This document shows, in pieces, positions 1-10,492 of a stretch of DNA of 64,000 bases. The notes beneath the pieces are model-generated. The model was not told where the DNA came from, searched no databases, and saw nothing but the letters and a program-made list of their open reading frames with translations. Position 1 is the first letter of the stretch. Each line of letters starts with the position of its first letter. A program made the position numbers and the translations under genes. This stretch comes from Acanthochromis polyacanthus (taxonomy: Eukaryota > Chordata > Actinopteri > Pomacentridae), in contig NC_067113.1 of assembly GCF_021347895.1 (NCBI RefSeq), forward strand, positions 38,479,474 through 38,543,473. The letters are read 5' to 3'.

Positions 1-3000
1 ACTGATCCTGCTGAGGCGCCGATCGACACGCCGACAGGTTTCTGATGCTTGGCGAGAACAACTCCAGCGGGTTCACCTGCAGCAGCTGCTCACAGGTAAA
101 GGAAAGATTAATATCCAGTTTGTTCTCTTTGCCGTCATCAGACACCAGCAGGACCAGCTTCAGTCCATCTGAGTTAGAGATGCTTTAAGATACGTGAACT
201 GATGAGCTGCTGCTTTAGGACTTCATGTTGCTTTTCTTTACCTCCAGAGAGGTTGTTTGTTGAGCTGATCTTTGCTTTTGCTGCTAAAGCTCCGGTTGGT
301 GGAGCTGAAGTGGAGCTGAAGGATTTGACGATGTTGGAGGTGAAGCTGTGGAGGACTTGATGGATGAGGAAACACGTCGACCGACACCCAAAAGCTCGGT
401 GCTGACCTACTTCTACGTCCTGTTGGCAGATTTCTTTCCCTCTGTGGAGTTTTTAGAGCCTAAACTAAGAATTAAACATCATTTTTCGTTCTGTTTTTTT
501 TGGTCTCAGGCTCCCGGTGAAGGTCGGATGATCAGAGAGAGACGAAGATGGAAGCGACCAACGGAGGAAGATGGACGAGGTTCAGCCAGAAGTACGGAAA
601 TGAATCTGCTGCTTTGTCTCAGTGTTCAAAGAAGAGTTTTTCTGACTTTCTTTTCCTCCAGATAATCATAAGACTCAAAGTTATGACCTTCTGATGACAT
701 TAATTCACTTCATTTTATATTTTCTTTACGTTATTCTGAGAATTTTACAACTTCAGCTCATAAAATTCAAACTTGATGCATAAATTGTAGTTAAATATTT
801 CTCAAAATTAAAACTGTATTTTTAAAAATATTTAAGTGTTGATTTTAGTTTTTATTATAAAATTACAGCTTTATTTCACCAATTAATTTTTAATTCTAAC
901 TCGGTACAAATGACATTACTTTTCTACATTGTTTGTATTTTCTTACAAATGTTTACTTTTTCTTCCTAAATTCTTAGAATTTCACAACTTGAAGTTTAAT
1001 TTTCTCATAAATTTTGGCTGAATTCTTCATTTCTGGTAAATTAAGCGTTGTAATTGTTTTTATTTATTTTTCTCATTAAAGCAGTATTATTAATGGTTTT
1101 TATGTTTTCTTTTGGTTTAGTTTTTCTTATTTTTCCAAAGTTTTGTTGTTTTTTCAGTTTTTTAATACTTAAACTGTATAAACACCTTTTGCGTTTCTTA
1201 AATTATGTAATTGTTTCTAGTAAAGTTCCCAGTTATTCTCTTGTAATCACGTTTTTATCTTTTAATTGTTCAACTTAACTTCCAGGTTTTCCTTCAGAAA
1301 TTCAATTATTTTACTTTTTGAAAATGTTTTAAAGCTTTACAAAAAGCTGCACTGTTAATTTAAATATAGTATTTTTTCCCTAAATTCCACCAACAACCTC
1401 ACAATTTTTGTCTTTCTGATAAATATTCCAATTAAAAAAAAAAAATTATATCTTATTTTTCAAAAAGTTCTTTTCTTTAAATATTCAGACTTTTCTTCAT
1501 ATTACGGCTTTTTAAAATGGCAGGGGGGATTCCGCTTGGAGCACTTTAAAAACAGATTCCGATTATGTTTCAGGTGTTTTTAGTGAGATGGTGGATGAAT
1601 GTGTTTCTAGGATGTTTGGACGCTTCATGACGCCTACGCTGTGCTGGACGGAGAAAACCGTTAAAAAACCGGGTACGTCACCACTCTGCTGGTCTGACGG
1701 CCGTCTTTTATCGGTTGTGTTTTGTTTTATCGTTGCTGACGGTTGTTTGTTCCTCAGGAAAGTGCTACAAGGTTCCTGACGGTCTGGACGACGGAGGGAA
1801 ACGGAAAAGAAAGCAGCTTCTGCTCTGCAGGACTTTGGCAGCTGGATCAGAGGAACCTGTAGGTTAAAATCAGTTCATCTGCTGCACTTTCATCTTTACA
1901 GTCTGATTGTTTGTTTGTTTGTTCGCAGATGATCCGTCTGAACACAAACTGAAGAACGGACCAAGTTTTGCAGGTAAGAAGTTACAAACGGACAGAAAAT
2001 ACAGGCAGAAATGAAGAAGAAGCAGCAAATGACCGGCTTATAGGGAATCTGTTGTTTCTGTTTCTTTCTGTTGGTTTCCTGCTGTTTACAGCTGTTTAAT
2101 GTTTGGTTTTCTGTAGGTTTCTCATTGTTTTTGTTGGTTTTTTGTTGTTTCTCATTGCTTTTGTTGGTTTTTGTTGGTTTCTCATTGCTTTTGTTGCTTT
2201 TCTGTAGGTTTCTCATTTGTTTTGTTGGTTTCTGTAGGTTTCTCATTGTTTTTGTTGTTTTTTTGTTGGTTTCTCATTGCTATTTTGTTGCTTTTCTGTA
2301 GGTTCTCATTGTTTTGTTGGTTTTCTGTAGGTCTCCATTTTTTGTTGTTTTTTTGTTGGTTTCTCCATTGCTTTTGTTGCTTTTCTGTAGGTTTCCTTTG
2401 TTTTGTTGGTTTCTGTTGGTTTCTCATTGTTTTTGTTGTTTTTTTGTTGGTTTCTCATTGCTTTTGTTGCTTTCTACTGTTCCCATTGTTTATTGTTTTC
2501 TGTTTATTTTCTAATGATTTTTTCCAGAATTTGTTGGTTTCTGTTTTTTTTATCTTGATTTTAATAGAATAAAAGGAGGAAAACCTTTCAGTTTACGTCA
2601 AAATTAAAGAGCTCCTATACTTCTCAATCTTTCAGACCTGATCTACATTTATTTGACCACGATGGAACAAAGACTGAAGAACTCTAGGAGGAAGGTACAC
2701 TAGAAGGGGTAAGACAAGTTTGTTTTCTTAAACTAGCTTTTACACTGTTTCCACTTCAACAGCTCTGACTCTGGACTCACATTTATTCTCATTTTACAGC
2801 AGAAGGCAAAGCTTTCCTCTGAAATGTTGGAGTTACTCACAAACTGACAAAAACTTGTTCAGATGAGGTAGAATTGATTGAAATGACTTAAAAATTGTCC
2901 AAAATTGCTCAAAATCTGTTAAAAAAATGATCAAAACTTTTACAAAATTACTCAAAACCATCCAAAGTCATTTAAAATTACTTATAACCTTCCAAAAGCC

Positions 3001-6000
3001 ATCAGAACTGAGCTAAAATCATTCAGAGTTTCCCCCAAAAATGACTAAATGAATGACGCAACGTGTTCAAAATTACACACAACTTGTCAGAAATGTCTTC
3101 AAAATAAAGTTGTTCAGATTAAAAGTTTTGTCATCTAGTTGTTTTAAACGTTATTTTATATCAAAAATGATCAAATGAATCTCAAAATTTGTTCCAAATT
3201 GATTTGAATGTCCCAAATTTGTTTAGAGAAAGTAAAAAAAAAAAAAAAAAAAAAGACCCAAACTGATTTGAAACGGAGTTAAAACTGTTCAAAATCACTT
3301 TAAAATGTGTTTATATTCATTTAAAGACAAAATGAATGACAGCCTGTCCCAAAGAACAGAGAATTGTCTAAAATGATCCAAAATGAGTTTAAAATGTTCA
3401 GACTTGAGTTTTTCTCTGAACAAACTCGACATAAATCGGCTGAACGTGTTGTTTTACGACAGAATCCTGTTGATGTTTCAGGGTTTGGTCGTTTCTGATG
3501 ACGAGATGAGGACGACGTTCCTGCAGAGGGAGGGGGCGGAGCTAAACAGCCAGAGGGAGGAGCCTGTGGACGGGTTGATATCGCCTGACCTGCCAGGTAG
3601 CCCTCACATATTTACCTGAAGATGATTCCTTCACTGCACATGCTCAGTAGGTTCTACCTGCAGGCTCTGCCCACAGTTTTACTTGACTTTACATTATGAT
3701 TTTCTTTGCTAAAAAATCGTCCAAAATGACTCAAATTTTATCCTAAATTAATTTAAAACGTTCCAAGAATGACTCAAACTTTTGAGTTTCAAACTGAAAA
3801 GATTTGAATAATCTGTTTTATATATTCAATTTTTCCCAAAAATGAATGATGAAACCTGTCCAAATGACAGAAAATTGATCTAAAACACCTTTAATCCACT
3901 TTTTCAATGTCATCAAACGCCAAATGAATGACAAATGTGTACAAATTACTTTTAAATAGTCAAAGATGCTTATAGAATGAGTTAAAATGGCATAAAATTG
4001 TCAAATGACGCAAATTTGTCAAAAAATACATTTAAGTTGTTCAATATTGACTTAACTTTTGAATTTCACCAAGAAAAAAATAGAAATAAATGAAAGTGAC
4101 AGGAGCAGATTTTGTGTATTCCTGAGTTTGTTTCTGATTTAGATGAATGTCCAAGAGGTGGAGACGACGAGAACTTTGATAACTTGGAGGTTTTTCTTGA
4201 CGATGGTGACGGAGGAGCAGACTTCATATCTCCTGGTAAAACTGATGCTGTCTCATTAAAACTTTATTAAAGCATCAGTATGATCCAAGAGTTAAATAAC
4301 TTTCTGTTTGTGTGTAGAAGCTCACAGAGACGAGCTGAGTTATGAAGATCTGGTGATGCTGCGAGTGGTAAGAGATCAATGCAGTTATTGACACGTCTGC
4401 TAACATTATCGTGTTTTATTTAGAGCGATTTAATTAGAGTTTAGATATTTGACACCGTAGAAAATTAATTATTGCATCATGAATTAAAGCATGGCGGTGG
4501 CAGCATCATCATGACTTTAACACTTCCTGTTCTCCGTGGTGCGTTCAGGAGCAGCTGGTGGCCAACAGTCGGCCTACACTCAGGAAACGGCTCTATCCCG
4601 ACGGGTCAAAGACTGGGAGGAGAAGATCCGACCTCATCTGCAGCTGCAGGTAAACCGACTGGAACCCGGTTCAGACTGGTCGCCTCTCAGTTTGAACCAC
4701 CTGACCTCTGACATCAGTTCCTGTTCCTGCAGGAGGAACGTCCGACGTTTGACATCCACAACTACGGAGATCGAGTGGGTGGAGTCTCTGGGCTCCGTCG
4801 GCCGTCGGCGGTTCTTCTCCTCCATCGTTCACAAGGTTTGGATCCAACGGAGGTCTGCAGGTTCCTGCTGGCATCACTGCAGCTGGTAAACAGCAAAACG
4901 ACACAAAATCCCCACAAAAAAGATCCAAATCAGGACGAAAAGTGCAAAACCACTGGAAAAAGATGCAGAATTACTACAGACATAACTGCAAAAGATGCAA
5001 AAATCTTCACAAAAACACTTCAAAAAGCCTTAATATTGCCACCAATGACATAAAAATAACCACAAGATGTGAAACATCAAAGACAAGCACGACAAGACAC
5101 AAAACATGTAAAATCCATCCAACAAACATATAAAATCACTACAAAAGACTCTATTCATCTCAAAAATGTGAAATCACCATGAAACGCTGCAAAATCACTT
5201 CATTACGATGAAAACTCCCCACAAACCAAGACAGTAGGCTTGTCAAAAATATCGATACTTCGGTACTTACTCGATCCTAAACATTTGTAAACGGATACGA
5301 TACTAGCTTGTCGTAGTATCGACACGATCGATACTCTGCTCCTGTGGTCTGCTAGCCTAGCCATGCTACACCCATGTTTCTGACGGCACAAGGGTCTAGG
5401 GAAGCTCGACAGGGAGGGAGGCGGGCTAAAAGGTTGTCTATCAAATCACCTCTTCAGCAAGTTGGGTAGGTATACAACCAATCAGCGCAACGAATAGGCT
5501 GATGGAGTTCCGAGAGCACCGGCGGATTGTGGCTAAGTCCCATTAGCTTCCCAAACAGCGGAGCCAACTGGTATATTAAGGATTTGCCATATCCCGTCAG
5601 CATAAGTCCAAATACGTCTTTCTTCTCAATGAAACACTTCAATGCCGTCCTTTGTTTATCTTTCAAGTTGAATTTTAGCTTCAAATCTTTAAGGGCTGTG
5701 GCCAAAGCCGAGTCGAAAGATAACTGTTTATTGTGCGCCGGTTGTTTCTGTCAGAACGTCACGCCTCTGTCGTCACTTAGTTACGCCCGCCTTCTGACTC
5801 TACACTTCTGGTGATTGGTCCGGCCAGTTTTAGGAAGCTCCAGCCTCGAGCCTTATGGAGGGTACTAGACCCACCCTGGCAGAGAATTAAATTCGTTGCC
5901 GTGGGTTGTCTAGCGCGGCTAGGCTAATGGTCTTGCTGCTCCCGCTACAGTCCACGCGACATCCCACCCCCCCCCAGAACTTTCTCCAGCTGTCAGTAGG

Positions 6001-6746
6001 TCTGCTCTAGAACTTTCTCCAGCTGTCGTAGGTCTGCCCTAGAACTTTCTCCGGCTGTCGGTAGGTCTGCCCTAGAACTTTCTCCGGCTGTCGGTAGGTC
6101 TGCCCAAGAACTTTCTCCGGCTGTCGGTAGGTCTGCCCTAGAACTTTCTCCGGCTGTCGGTAGGTCTGCCCTAGAACTTTCTCCGGCTGTCGGTAGGTCT
6201 GCCCTAGAACTTTCCTCCGGCTGTCGGTAGGTCTGCCCTAAGAACTTTCTCCGGCTGTCGGTAAGTTCTTGCCCTAGAACTTTCTCCGGCTGTCGGTAGG
6301 TCTGCCCTAGAACTTTCTCCGGCTGTCGGTAGGTCTGCCCTAAACTTTCTCCGGCTGTCGGTAGGTCTGCCTAGAACTTTCTCCGGCTGTCGGTAGGTCT
6401 GCTCTAGAACTTTCTCCGGTTGTCGGTTAGGTCTGCTCTAGAATTTCTCCAGGGGACGTTCTCCTTTCCTGCTTCCAGTCTTTTAAGTTTAGTCTCACTT
6501 AGAACATTCTAGAACCTTGAAGTTCATAGAGATGGGTCCAGATTTGTCACTTTTAATGGACTTTTCATTCATTTCTGAGCCTCAGAACTTACTGATTATG
6601 ATTGGTGTTTCCTGCAGGCCAACGACGGGACGGTGCAGATCGACAGCGCTGCAGGACTCCAGGACAGTTTGGATACGATGAGTTTGACTCTCCTCAGCAC
6701 TCAGAGAGCGACGGACCGCTTCAAGACCCTGACTGACTCTAGTTGA
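1..6746 (+). CDS. ncaph2: Condensin-2 complex subunit H2, 3' part of a multi-exon gene
   Basis: NCAPH2 is the kleisin-type subunit of condensin II, which binds SMC2/SMC4 and the CAP-D3/G2 subunits to compact mitotic chromosomes in the nucleus. The 5' part lies outside the window. Exons I can place: 1-95, 290-398 (end uncertain), from 510 (end uncertain), 1611-1672, 1758-1858, 1929-1973, 2636-2694, 3482-3596, 4143-4235, 4318-4367, 4549-4649, 4733-4885, 6618-6746. A short exon near 142-172 is doubtful. Recognisable blocks in order: GKCYKVPDG with KRKRK, LQDFGSWIRG, GPSFADLIYIYL, LSYEDLV, TQETALSRRVKDWEEKI, FDIHNYGDRV, EVCRFLLASLQL, ANDGTVQI, DTMSLTLLSTQRA. They follow the vertebrate NCAPH2 C-terminal half in order. 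Most GT-AG junctions and phases agree from 1611 on. The reading frame is broken by about seven single-base indels (near 40, 325, 1655, 1811, 4572, 4778, 4835). Gene identity is secure; intactness is not. Confidence 0.9.
2075..2485 (+). repeat. T/G-rich intronic minisatellite in ncaph2
   Basis: Degenerate tandem copies of TTTTGTTGGTTTCTCATTG alternating with TTTTCTGTAGGTTTC fill most of the intron between the exons at 1929-1973 and 2636-2694. Long open frames here on both strands are made only of repeated Phe/Leu/Gly or Gln/Asn/Lys and are artefacts of composition. Confidence 0.8.
2860..3380 (+). other. AT-rich intron with AAAATGANTCAAAA-type short repeats
   Basis: Intron sequence made of loosely repeated words such as CAAAATGA and TCAAAATT, with a pure A run near 3234-3254. 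The same composition resumes at 3710-4080 in the next intron. I see no gene. Confidence 0.5.
5215..5960. mobile_element. Nested interspersed repeat carrying a RecQ-helicase-like fragment
   Basis: The stretch lies in the last ncaph2 intron. An outer piece (about 5235-5385, rich in TCGATAC) is interrupted by an inner piece of about 480 bp bounded by the inverted words GGGTCTAG (near 5391) and CTAGACCC (near 5867). The inner piece contains, on the minus strand from 5705, 83 codons resembling the start of the RecQ helicase core: KDKQRTALKCFIEKKDVFG followed by GYGKSLIYQL, the Walker A region of RecQ-type enzymes. Everything after motif I is lost. I infer a decayed or non-autonomous DNA element; I cannot name the family. 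Confidence 0.5.
5454..5705 (-). pseudogene. RecQ-like DNA helicase N-terminal fragment (repeat-borne)
   Basis: 83 codons from ATG at 5705. Residues 15-55 read like the RecQ Q-motif to motif I region, ending in TGYGKSLIYQL, where GKS is the nucleotide-binding loop. The remaining helicase motifs (DEAH, SAT, motifs IV-VI) are absent, so it cannot be an active helicase. It probably derives from a mobile element rather than a host recq gene, because it sits inside a repeat in an intron. Confidence 0.5.
5978..6450 (+). repeat. 33-bp minisatellite, about 14 copies, last ncaph2 intron
   Basis: Unit CTAGAACTTTCTCCGGCTGT plus CGGTAGGTCTGCC, 33 bp, repeated about 14 times with a few single-base changes and 1-2 base length changes. 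Each unit contains an acceptor-like CCCTAG and a donor-like CGGTAGGT. It ends about 170 bases before the terminal exon. Confidence 0.9.
6618..6746 (+). CDS. ncaph2: ncaph2 terminal coding exon
   Basis: After the acceptor TTTCCTGCAG this exon reads 42 codons and a TGA stop without interruption. It begins ANDGTVQIDSAAG and contains DTMSLTLLSTQRA, the conserved C-terminal helix of NCAPH2. It joins in phase 0 to the exon ending LLASLQL at 4885. The intron between them (1.73 kb) is filled with repeats. Confidence 0.92.
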   Translation, partial: ANDGTVQIDSAAGLQDSLDTMSLTLLSTQRATDRFKTLTDSS

Positions 6747-7150
6747 AGATCACTGATCCTGCTGCTCCTTCATTCAGGCCTGTTCACCTTCAACCCTCAA
6801 GATCATGTTGTCTCCATGGGAACTCCTCAGTTCGCCCCCTCATCTTTTTATATATCAGTATTTTTTAAATTGACATCCATGTGTTTGCAAGAGCTGTGTG
6901 GATCTTTGTAACAACACTTTCCAAAGGTTGTATTTTGTATCATTTGTATCTTTAAATTTAGGACATCAGATGATCCATCGCTCCAGAAATTCCAAATTTT
7001 CCACAGAAACTCACCAAAGTAGAAAATATGCATCTCCTTCTTGTATTCAGTTTCTCATAATTCTGATTAACAGGTAAGATTGTAGATGGTGAGGAGAAAT
7101 TTTTCTTTTTTCAACAAAGTACTTTGAAAAATAAATATCTGCACAGACAC
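6747..7150 (+). other. ncaph2: ncaph2 3' UTR with poly(A) signal
   Basis: Non-coding sequence after the TGA. An AATAAA hexamer at 7130-7135 is the first canonical poly(A) signal downstream, giving a 3' UTR of about 400 bases. The cleavage position is inferred. Confidence 0.55.
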
Positions 7151-7412
7151 GTTATGCAAACAGGAAGTTTAAAGTTGCCATATTTTCTTAGTTACATTTG
7201 GAAAACCATTTTTGAAACTACGGAAGTTTGATGGAAATATCTTTTTTTCCTTCTATGAAGCATAATATAAAGCACGGTGTAGCAGCATCAGACATCTTTA
7301 ACCGTTTCACACTTTAATTCACCCATAATCAGTAATTACTTGAATAAAATGTATTGCAGCAAAAATATTCAGACAAAGATTCCGTTCCTCCTTTGAAAAC
7401 TTGTTCAATCTT

Positions 7413-7973
7413 TTTATTTCACATTATGATGGAAAGTTCCACTTTGCATTTTCTGACTAGATTTTACATCTCAGTAATCATGAGGACATTTTTGCCGTCA
7501 TTTCTTCGGTTCCTCTCAGGCACTCTGATGTTCTGCTGTTCAGAAAAGACCTCCAGAGCTGCAGCTCTGTCACCTTCTTCAACCAACTGTACATCTGAAC
7601 TCCTTTACACTGAAACTGACAGATTCATTTTAACATTTCTGCTCAAAAAGACTTAAGACACTTTAAATCTCTTTAAACGGCAACAGTTTTGTCCACAAAC
7701 TCAGAGCTGAAGACAATATTGAGGTCTCTGGTTGTAGGTCCTGATGTTCTCTGAACAGACATGAGCTTGTACAGAAACAGGAAAGTATCCATTTTAAGAA
7801 ATATAGTTTTCTTAGTTACATTTGAACCAGTTTGAAACTGTGAAAGTTTAATGAAAGTTTGTTTAGTGGATCCCAAACGCATCATCATGATGAAGCACGG
7901 TGGTGGCATCATGATATAAATTCGTTTGTTTGGATCCTGTTCTAGCTGCTGATGTTCCCGTGGTTCTCCGGTG
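7413..7973 (-). other. sco2: sco2 3' region and possible poly(A) signal; ncaph2-sco2 intergenic
   Basis: Non-coding. Read on the minus strand, AATAAA (TTTATT at 7413-7418) is a candidate poly(A) signal about 560 bases after the sco2 stop. Near 7890-7913 there is a short HGGG-coding motif like the Tc1 transposase GGGS box. Confidence 0.35.
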
Positions 7974-8775
7974 TCAGATCTTGATGTAGCTGTTGATGCG
8001 GTCTCTGACGCTCTCTGCGATCTGCTCCTGGTTCTTCATGCGGTTGTAATAGTCCACAAAGAGCCCGTCCGGACTGATCAGGTAGATCAGAATCGTGTGA
8101 TCCACGATGTAGTCTCCGTCCTCATCCTTGGGCCCGGCGCTGGCGTACACTCTGTAGTCCCGCCCTGCATGTTTCACCTCCTCCGGTGTCCCCGTCAGTC
8201 CGATCAACCCGGGGTGGAAGTCCTGGACGTACCGGGCCAGCGCCGCCACGTCGTCCCGCTCCGGGTCCACGGTGATGAAGAGCGGCTGGACCGCGGCAGA
8301 GACTTGTCCCGGTCCAGAGACGCCACCACAGCGCTCAGCTTGTCCAGCTCGTCGGGGCAGATGTCGGGGCAGTGGGTGAAGCCGAAGTACAGCAGAACCC
8401 AGCTGCCTAGGAAGTCCTGCTTGGTCCGGCGCCGGCCGTGGTGGTCCAGCAGGCTGAAGGTGCCCTGGCCCAGCGCCACCTGTCGCAGCTGGCTCCACAC
8501 GCTGCCGCCGCAACTTCTGCTGCTTTTCCCAGCTCACGTACCACCAGACGGCCACGATGCGCCGCCCACAGCAGCGTGACGAGCAGCCGAGTCCGAAGCT
8601 TCAGTTTAGCCGCCGACGCCGATTCCCGACCCTGAGACGTGAACCGGACCTGCTGAGGACCGACATCCCGCCGGGTCAGACGGACCGCCGGGCTCAGAGA
8701 CGACGATGAAACAAACGTCCTCAGGAGTCGTCCTCGTCCTCGCAGGTCTCCCAGAATGCACCGCAGCGCCAACAT
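7974..8775 (-). CDS. sco2: SCO cytochrome c oxidase assembly protein (mitochondrial copper chaperone), frame-disrupted
   Basis: SCO2 is anchored in the mitochondrial inner membrane and delivers copper to the CuA site of cytochrome c oxidase subunit II. All coding sequence lies in one exon, as expected. From ATG at 8775: a basic presequence ([18 protein letters not shown]), a membrane segment RLLVTLLW then [13 protein letters not shown], then [38 protein letters not shown] with the CxxxC copper ligands, [42 protein letters not shown] with the ligand His, and a C-terminus ending INSYIKI. Reading it needs three frame changes, near 8558 and 8492 (one extra base each) and 8291 (one base missing). 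These are either consensus errors or real lesions. SCO1 is an alternative name, but position tail to tail with ncaph2 favours sco2. Confidence 0.9.
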
Positions 8776-8993
8776 AGCCGACGTCCTGCTGCAACACAGA
8801 AGAGGGGTGAGACGACGTTCACTCTGCAGGTTTTAATCTAAACCCTTTAAGATCATGAAGCCCCAGAATCAATTATTAGAATAATTAAAGCTGTAACACT
8901 TGACATTTTTAATTATCTGGATGAATCAATCAGCTGTTTGTCTCTAAAATCTCAGAAAATGGTGAAAAATATGGAAAGAAAAAGCAATTTGGA

Positions 8994-9030
8994 CGCCCAG
9001 ATAGCTCAGCTGGCACACAATCAGGGTTAT
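8994..9030 (+). other. tRNA-like 5' half (Lys-like A box), fragment
   Basis: GCCCAGATAGCTCAGCTGG matches the start of a eukaryotic tRNA-Lys including the A box TAGCTCAGCTGG. No anticodon arm or B box follows, so this is a fragment of a tRNA or of a tRNA-derived SINE inside the sco2 intron, not a functional gene. Confidence 0.35.
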
Positions 9031-9538
9031 GTGGGATATAGGCTAATATATCTCGTTTTTTAGCTAAACTTAGCTAAATATAAACCAACACAGTCTGACA
9101 TAGAACACTAAAATGTCCAAATGTCAGAATCCATCAATGTGAATCACAAAACTATTAAATGTAGTCAGAAAAGCATATTGAATTAATTTTACCCCTTCAG
9201 GCTTCCATACCCCCAAACGTGTTGTAACCAACCTCCGCCATCTTGGCTCTAAATTTAAACAGTTTCCTGCGCTGGGTGATAATAAATCCACTTTTAGTGA
9301 CTTTAAACCCGCCTGATATCGACATGAACCCTCCTGGCCTGCTGTCAAGACCTCCACCTGTTGCTCAGGTGAGTTTAGAAATGTCTTTAAGATTTAAAAA
9401 GTTGACTTTAGCCGCTGGGATGCTAACGGTCTATGGGAGCTAACGTTAGCAGTTAGCCGTGGTACTAAACGGCTTGAGTTCCCGTTACGTCTGCATCAAA
9501 CTGAGAGAGTTTCAGGTAGAAATCAGCTGTTAACTCAC

Positions 9539-9660
9539 CTGTTCAGGTAGAACACGCACCGGAGCTCCGCGGTCACACACAGACTGGTCAGTTTACATCA
9601 CAGCAGCCGGATTTACTTTAACCGAACCCGGGCAGCAGATTCGACACGAACCGGAAGGAG
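9539..9660 (-). other. sco2: Probable non-coding first exon and promoter-proximal region of sco2
   Basis: On the minus strand CTGAACAG is followed by a good 5' splice site GTGAGT at 9538. The matching 3' splice site TGTGTTGCAG ends at 8789, so the coding exon starts at 8788, 13 bases before the ATG at 8775. The upstream stretch 9550-9660 is GC-richer than its surroundings. SCO2 in other vertebrates also has a non-coding first exon. The transcription start is not defined. Confidence 0.5.
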
Positions 9661-10229
9661 AACTCATAAATCCTGATAATGAATAAATCAATAAAATGTA
9701 TATTTATTATTTCTCTTAACATTAAACTGTATACAAGGATAACGATCTCTTATAAAATGACAGAAAATATTTTAAATAATTCCTTGATCTGTTCGGTTGC
9801 TATCAGCAGATTCGTACCTTTTCACTTTTCACAATAAAACTTAAGATATATAGAAGATTTAATTGTATTTTCAGTCTTTGTGTAATAAATGAAATGCAAA
9901 CAGTAGCAGTACAGAATGAATGCTAATAACAGACGTGAGGAAGTGTACTTGTTTTAGAAACTGATGGAAAATAGTTTATAAGTGGAACCCCATCTGAGTG
10001 GATTCTTCCTCTTTGGGTCTCGGTGTGTTCATTGCTCATAAATAATCCATATATATGTGTGTGTGTGTGTACAATCAGTTATTTATTAATTAGCTTATGT
10101 ACTGAAGTATAACAGCTGATTAATATTTATAGTAATAAGAATAATATTTTTCTACAAGATTTATTAAAAATCCAGTAGTTGTGCAAAAGAGGAATAAAAA
10201 TAAGTTGAAAAAATTTAAAAATAAATCAC
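9661..10229. other. AT-rich intergenic DNA
   Basis: No coding signal seen. A short (TG)n run lies at about 10055-10072. The segment separates the sco2 5' end from the Harbinger insertion. Confidence 0.5.
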
Positions 10230-10492
10230 TGAGGCCCGGTTTCACAGACAAGGCTTAAGCCTAATCCCAGACTAAAATGCTGTTTGAGCTTGCTTAACTT
10301 TAAGTCACTTGCACAAACCTATCTTAAAATAGTCATAGATATAGTCTGTTCTGGATTAAACAAAGCCAATTGCAAGAGGGTAGATTAGAGCTACTCTAGG
10401 ACTAAATTGTAGTTTATATTAATCCTGCAAAGAGGCAGGTTTAACTTCAGCTTAGTACTGTTTGTGAAAGGGAGCACAGATGGTTTGGGAGC

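Noticed and set aside
1896..2572. Open frames on both strands with Gln/Asn/Lys or Phe/Leu/Val runs
   Set aside because: Intronic minisatellite between two well-placed ncaph2 exons.
7971..8579. 202-codon plus-strand frame opposite sco2
   Set aside because: It is antisense to a recognisable SCO protein and has no similarity of its own.
8994..9060. Functional tRNA-Lys gene
   Set aside because: Only the acceptor and D-arm part is present; no anticodon arm, B box or 3' half.
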